Positions 14,713-18,238 of a stretch of DNA of 18,238 nt are shown here, one piece after another (the first letter of the stretch is position 1; each line of letters starts with the position of its first letter). Under the pieces are notes generated by a model, which was given only the letters and a program-made list of their open reading frames with translations, did not search any database and was not told the origin of the DNA. The DNA comes from Planctomycetaceae bacterium (GTDB lineage: Bacteria > Planctomycetota > Planctomycetia > Pirellulales > Pirellulaceae), in NCBI GenBank assembly GCA_018658605.1, contig JABHUV010000077.1, positions 1 through 18,238 on the forward strand, given 5' to 3'. The position numbers and the translations under genes were made by a program.

Positions 14713-15876
14713 TTACGCATCGTTTTGAGCGTCTATTGTCTCTTCGACCCATTGTCCGATTTCATGTTCATACTCGTTGTCTTCGGACTCAAGCACTAAC
14801 TGGCGATGGTAGTCGGCAGCTCCTTCCTGCTTAAGGTGTGCTTCGTAGGCATCGTGAAACCTTTCCCCAGGGTCCGCGGCGATCAGACGCCGGCAAAAAT
14901 TTGTTAACAACGCCGTATTGCCGATTCCTTTGGGAATGAAATCATCGACCTGCTGCGGCAAGTCAATTTTGGCTTGGATCATCTCCTTATAGGTTTTTTT
15001 GCCCGCGAATGGATTGCGTCCAGATATCAGCTCAATCAATACGTATCCTAAGCTAGCTAAGTCACTTAAGGGCGTCGCTTTTTCCCCCCTAAGAACTTCC
15101 GGAGCAGCATACGCTGGCGTGCAAGTGCGTTGCTCTGGTGGTTCATCAATAGTAAAGGCTGAACCGATGTCGATAATCTTCGCGGCGCCTGTCCGCTTAA
15201 TCATGATATTGCCCGGTTTGATATCCCCATGTACGATCCCACTGCGGTGCAGTGCTTCAAGTGCACTGAGGCATTCGCGAACAATCGCGACGGCACACCC
15301 GGGATGGAACTGAGGTTGCTTAGGACCGTCGGTAATGATGACATTATTGATATGCTTCCAACGGCGAGAAGAAACTCGATCTTCAAGTTTGGCTAACCGC
15401 TGGTTGTTCAGCAATACTCGCAGGTCAAGTCCATCGATCCATTCCATCACCAGCATGCGAATCCGTTTGCGGTCGACGAAATCTTGCACGTCGAGAAGAT
15501 TGTCATGCTGGATTTGCGCTATTTGCATCGCAACGCGGGCATGACGTTTCATGGTATTAGCATACGAAGATTCGTCGGAAAAACGTTCCGGCGAAAATAT
15601 TTTGATGGCGATGGGTAATGTAAAGCCATCCGCACCTTTGCGCTGCGATAAATAGACCTTTCCTTGACCGCCGGAGCCGAGTAGTTTGGTTAAGTGGTGA
15701 TAGGTAGCCCAACTTAAGCGTTGTTGGTCGACAATTGCTGTATATTCATCAAACAGTTGTTTGTCAGATTGCGAAGATGCCGTATTCGCATATGTAACCG
15801 TCGGTTGTGCTAGTGGTTGCGTAACAGTGATGGTTAACGGGCGTCGTCCACCCTCATCTAGTTGAATATCTTCCAT
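14713..15876 (-). CDS. soluble Ser/Thr protein kinase (Hanks type)
   Basis: The 387-residue protein has a disordered Thr/Gln/Ser-rich N-terminus (1-55) and then a kinase domain. The domain has the glycine loop LGSGGQGKV (66-74), the ATP-binding lysine K92 in IAIKIF, catalytic VHGDIKPGN (215-223, D218), a metal-binding loop reading DIG instead of DFG (236-238), and APE (258-260). The HGD form means there is no arginine before the catalytic aspartate, so activation need not depend on activation-loop phosphorylation. A basic insertion of about 35 residues (160-195) lies between the hinge region and the catalytic loop. No membrane segment or sensor domain follows, so it is cytosolic. The tail is acidic. 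All catalytic residues are present. The nearby FHA protein is a possible phospho-partner. The ribosome binding site is weak. Confidence 0.88.
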   Translation of the reverse strand: MEDIQLDEGGRRPLTITVTQPLAQPTVTYANTASSQSDKQLFDEYTAIVDQQRLSWATYHHLTKLLGSGGQGKVYLSQRKGADGFTLPIAIKIFSPERFSDESSYANTMKRHARVAMQIAQIQHDNLLDVQDFVDRKRIRMLVMEWIDGLDLRVLLNNQRLAKLEDRVSSRRWKHINNVIITDGPKQPQFHPGCAVAIVRECLSALEALHRSGIVHGDIKPGNIMIKRTGAAKIIDIGSAFTIDEPPEQRTCTPAYAAPEVLRGEKATPLSDLASLGYVLIELISGRNPFAGKKTYKEMIQAKIDLPQQVDDFIPKGIGNTALLTNFCRRLIAADPGERFHDAYEAHLKQEGAADYHRQLVLESEDNEYEHEIGQWVEETIDAQNDA

Positions 15877-16049
15877 GCTGTTGTTTAGAATCCCCGACCT
15901 TCCACATTGCTGCTCTTGAGATGTTGGAAGTTTACTTTGATCGACAAGTTAGGTCTAGTGGGGGACATGAAATGGTGTGATTAGAGCGGTTTCGCGGAAT
16001 TGAAGAAACAAGGTTGATCCCATAAGATCTAACAAAGGAAGCTGATTAA

Positions 16050-17036
16050 TTATTGGTCGCTTGCAGTCCGCAGCGGGAATCCGACTTGCTTGTCGACAAC
16101 ATTCAAAATATCTTTATTTGCTAAATAACGCCGCAAGTTATCACAGACAAATTCGATGGTGTCGGGCAGGCGATTCTCAGATTGAGCGCCGACGTGAGGT
16201 GTAATAATAACATTATCCATGTTCCACAGTGGACTCGTCGGTGGTAGTGGTTCGGTTTCGACGACATCGAGCCCCGCACCACTAAGGTGACCGTTTTGGA
16301 GCATAGCGATTAGGTCATTTTCAACGATGATGGGTCCGCGGGCAACATTCACGACAACCCCTCCTTGTTTTAGCAGTCCGAGTGTACGTTGATTAATCAT
16401 TCCGTGAGTTTCTTTGTTTAAAGGCACGCATAAGATAAGACAATCGATTTCGGGTAGCAGCGTTTCAAAATCGTCACTGTGCACTAATTGGTCCACGTAC
16501 GTTGGCTTGTCCCACGGAAATTTATCTGAAGCAACGATGCGATTGCCCCAAGGTGCAAGTACTTCGGCAATACGACGGCCATTACCACCAAACCCAAGAA
16601 TGCCTACCGTCTTACCGCGGAAGTCCATGGTTGGTCGTCGCACGAATTCTCGCTTATCAAGAGCACGAAAAAATGTCAGCGCGCTGCGATAAACCCCGAA
16701 CATCAGTGCCATCGTTTGTTCAGCGACTTGGTTGGCAAATAATCCTGAAACACTTGATACAACAATATCCGAATCAATTACACTAGGTTTCAGGCAATGG
16801 TCTAAGCCGGCCGCAGAAGACTGAATCCACTTGAGACGGCCCTGTTCTACGACTTCTTCCCATGGCATTGGAACTTTGGCATGCCCAATGAAAATATCGG
16901 CCGAGAGAATCTCGTGTGCAATTTTGGATTGGCCGGCATTAATAACCTCAATTTCAGTGCTTGTCGTGCCGATTTGTTTAGCTTGCGAGTCGGACAGTGG
17001 AAAGCACAGTACGACACGTTTAGTTTGTTGAGTCAA
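16050..17036 (-). CDS. D-2-hydroxyacid dehydrogenase family protein
   Basis: The 328-residue protein has the NAD-binding GFGGNG in VGILGFGGNGRRIA (144-156; G148, G150, G153) with D171 at the end of the second strand, which favours NAD over NADP. Catalytic residues are R233 in VNVARG, E262 in VVETEPL and H281 in ITPHVG. The family reduces 2-keto acids or oxidises D-2-hydroxyacids such as glycerate, lactate or phosphoglycerate. Without an ACT domain it is not the long SerA form, and the substrate cannot be read from the sequence. The start is a TTG with no clear ribosome binding site. It is kept because the Rossmann-like KRVVLCFPL begins soon after it. The gene is divergent from the DoxX gene across 138 bp. 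Confidence 0.87.
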   Translation of the reverse strand: MTQQTKRVVLCFPLSDSQAKQIGTTSTEIEVINAGQSKIAHEILSADIFIGHAKVPMPWEEVVEQGRLKWIQSSAAGLDHCLKPSVIDSDIVVSSVSGLFANQVAEQTMALMFGVYRSALTFFRALDKREFVRRPTMDFRGKTVGILGFGGNGRRIAEVLAPWGNRIVASDKFPWDKPTYVDQLVHSDDFETLLPEIDCLILCVPLNKETHGMINQRTLGLLKQGGVVVNVARGPIIVENDLIAMLQNGHLSGAGLDVVETEPLPPTSPLWNMDNVIITPHVGAQSENRLPDTIEFVCDNLRRYLANKDILNVVDKQVGFPLRTASDQ

Positions 17037-17174
17037 GGTAGAATGAAAACCGGAGCAAAAGGAAATTAATAGAATATTATTAACGTATCAGAATGTACGA
17101 CTGGCAAACCTTAACTTTTCTATGATAATAGAGGTTCGCAGACTAAACTATCCAATACACCAAGGAATGCTTAA

Positions 17175-18185
17175 TTGGAGCAGAGTTGGTGTACTAATAA
17201 ATGCAATGTTCCGAGGAGAATATCACTGAAGGCTTCAACAAAACAATTTGGAAAAGTAGCTATCTTGGTTTTGGTGTTACTGCGACTGTCAGTTGGTTGG
17301 CACTTTTTTAAAGAAGGTGCGAACAAAATGGACGGCGGTTTTTCGTCGACTGGTTTCCTTAGTTCCGCAAAAGGCCCGTTTTCAAGTGGCTTTCAAGCGA
17401 TGCTGTGGGACATCGACGGTAAAATCCGACTATGCTACCAATCCTCACGGCCGTCGCAACCTGGTGGATGGTCAGAACCATCTTACGATACAAGAACGGT
17501 TGCGGATCACTGGAAAGCATATCAAGCAGACGTCATCGCTTATCAACGTCTGGAAGGGGATTTGGCAAAAGCAGCTGTCAGTATTGTCAAACGTCGTGTT
17601 GATCAGCTTAACGAGTTTTTTAGGGTTAATCACGATGATGTGATTAAGCTCTTTAATCAAATGGAACGACGCGAAAAACAGCTTAAGACAGAGGCGATGT
17701 CGGGAGTGACTAGCTTGCGAGCTCAAGGGTTACAATTAGAAAACGAAATCAAATCGAGCCGTACCACAATGCTGGCTAGTATTGATTTGATTTGGGATGG
17801 TTTGGAACGTGAGCTCAATGCTTTAGGTACTCGGGCCCCGTTACCCTTAGGAGAAATTAATGCGCCAGCGATTGCTGCAAATCAACTCGATAGTTTTATA
17901 CCTTGGTTTGATATAGTCGTTGGTCTGGGTTTGCTGCTTGGGCTTTGCACCCCTGTTGCCGCTTTGGCTGGCGCTGGGTTTTTGTTATCCGTTATTTTAA
18001 GTCAATTCCCCGGCTCCGCTGGGGCTCAACCTACTTATTACCAAGCAATAGAGATGTGTGCCCTGTTGGTCATTGCATTTGCTGGAGCGGGAAAGTATGT
18101 TTCACTAGATTCGATTCTGGGTCACTGTAATTGCTGCCGTAAGCACACAGCTAAGTCCGAGAATCAGACAGAGGAGAAAGAATGA
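17175..18185 (+). CDS. DoxX-family membrane protein with large internal insertion
   Basis: The first membrane helix (about 28-42, ending RLSVGWHFFKEGANK) and a C-terminal set of spans (241-260, 262-278, 289-307) match the DoxX four-helix fold. Between them lie about 190 polar residues (52-240). From 115 to 215 these look helical and charged (for example QMERREKQLKTEA) and may form a coiled coil outside the membrane. The C-terminus has a HCNCC cluster (317-321). DoxX proteins are linked to thiol or redox functions, but the role here is unknown. The start is uncertain. A TTG at 17175 follows AAGGA (17162-17166) by 8 nt. A CTG at 17226 follows a stronger GAGGAG (17213-17218) by 7 nt and would begin close to the first helix. 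Its stop overlaps the next ATG by 4 nt. Confidence 0.78.
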   Translation: MEQSWCTNKCNVPRRISLKASTKQFGKVAILVLVLLRLSVGWHFFKEGANKMDGGFSSTGFLSSAKGPFSSGFQAMLWDIDGKIRLCYQSSRPSQPGGWSEPSYDTRTVADHWKAYQADVIAYQRLEGDLAKAAVSIVKRRVDQLNEFFRVNHDDVIKLFNQMERREKQLKTEAMSGVTSLRAQGLQLENEIKSSRTTMLASIDLIWDGLERELNALGTRAPLPLGEINAPAIAANQLDSFIPWFDIVVGLGLLLGLCTPVAALAGAGFLLSVILSQFPGSAGAQPTYYQAIEMCALLVIAFAGAGKYVSLDSILGHCNCCRKHTAKSENQTEEKE

Positions 18186-18238
18186 AGCTTACACCGGAAG
18201 AAAAAGAAGTTGGTAAAGGCAATTATTATGACGCGATC
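18182..18238 (+). CDS. start of a gene cut by the window edge, possibly Gfo/Idh/MocA oxidoreductase
   Basis: An ATG inside ATGA, overlapping the DoxX stop, opens a frame of 19 codons to the end of the window (MKLTPEEKEVGKGNYYDAI). GAGGAG (18171-18176) lies 5 nt before it, and the 4-nt overlap suggests translational coupling with the DoxX gene. The N-terminus resembles, from memory, planctomycete Gfo/Idh/MocA-type oxidoreductases that carry such a leader before a twin-arginine signal. Nineteen residues are too few to be sure. Confidence 0.5.
   Translation, partial: MKLTPEEKEVGKGNYYDAI

Noticed and set aside
17201..17311. ATG at 17201 as an alternative start for the DoxX gene
   Set aside because: It is in a different frame that ends after 36 codons, so it cannot start the DoxX protein.
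17298..17315. TGGCAC word considered as a sigma-54 -24 element
   Set aside because: It lies inside the first membrane helix region of the DoxX gene, and no -12 TTGC follows at the right distance.

Overview
The window looks like bacterial chromosome from a planctomycete, most likely a Pirellula/Rhodopirellula-like lineage. This is inferred from gene content, since no marker gene is present. The clues are a DUF1598-type secreted protein, an FHA-GAF-sigma-54 activator, an alanine/sodium symporter with a long N-terminal extension, a DoxX protein with a large insertion, and bacterial homologues of the archaeal methanofuran-synthesis enzymes. Base composition looks slightly AT-rich by eye. Several genes appear to use TTG or GTG starts. 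I see no insertion sequence, phage gene, tRNA, rRNA or CRISPR array.

Layout. (1) Positions 1-874, minus strand: the 5' part of an AGCS-family symporter gene that runs off the left edge. (2) Positions 1176-8246, plus strand: a long run of genes built around iron-sulfur cluster assembly. It holds a SufR-like Fe-S sensing repressor, a stand-alone NuoB (complex I subunit B), SufC, SufB, SufD, a small Rieske ferredoxin, a DUF59/MIP18-type assembly factor and an ATP-grasp ligase resembling MfnD. (3) Positions 8174-9793, minus strand: an MfnF-like then an MfnE-like gene, transcribed toward the MfnD-like gene and overlapping its 3' end. (4) Positions 9905-11278, minus strand: a secreted DUF1598-type protein of unknown function. 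It is separated by a 486-bp gene-free spacer, containing a perfect inverted repeat, from (5) an FHA-GAF-sigma-54 activator (11765-13834) and a family 2 glycosyltransferase (13994-14695), both on the plus strand. (6) Positions 14713-15876 and 16050-17036, minus strand: a cytosolic Ser/Thr protein kinase and a D-2-hydroxyacid dehydrogenase. (7) From 17175, plus strand: a DoxX-family membrane protein whose stop overlaps the start of a gene cut by the right edge.

How the genes fit together. SufR, SufC, SufB and SufD form the regulator and scaffold of a SUF system, while the DUF59 protein and the Rieske protein fit as delivery factor and redox partner. NuoB is an Fe-S subunit of complex I, so its place here links assembly with a client. 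No cysteine desulfurase (SufS) or SufE/SufU is present, so sulfur must be supplied from elsewhere. The MfnD/MfnE/MfnF-like trio covers three late steps of methanofuran-type cofactor synthesis. This implies that the organism runs a tetrahydromethanopterin/methanofuran C1 pathway.

Most genes belong to known families. The unusual points are the arrangement (orphan nuoB and an mfnD-like gene inside a suf run, antisense-overlapping mfnD/mfnE), the extended membrane proteins, and some unassigned palindromes.
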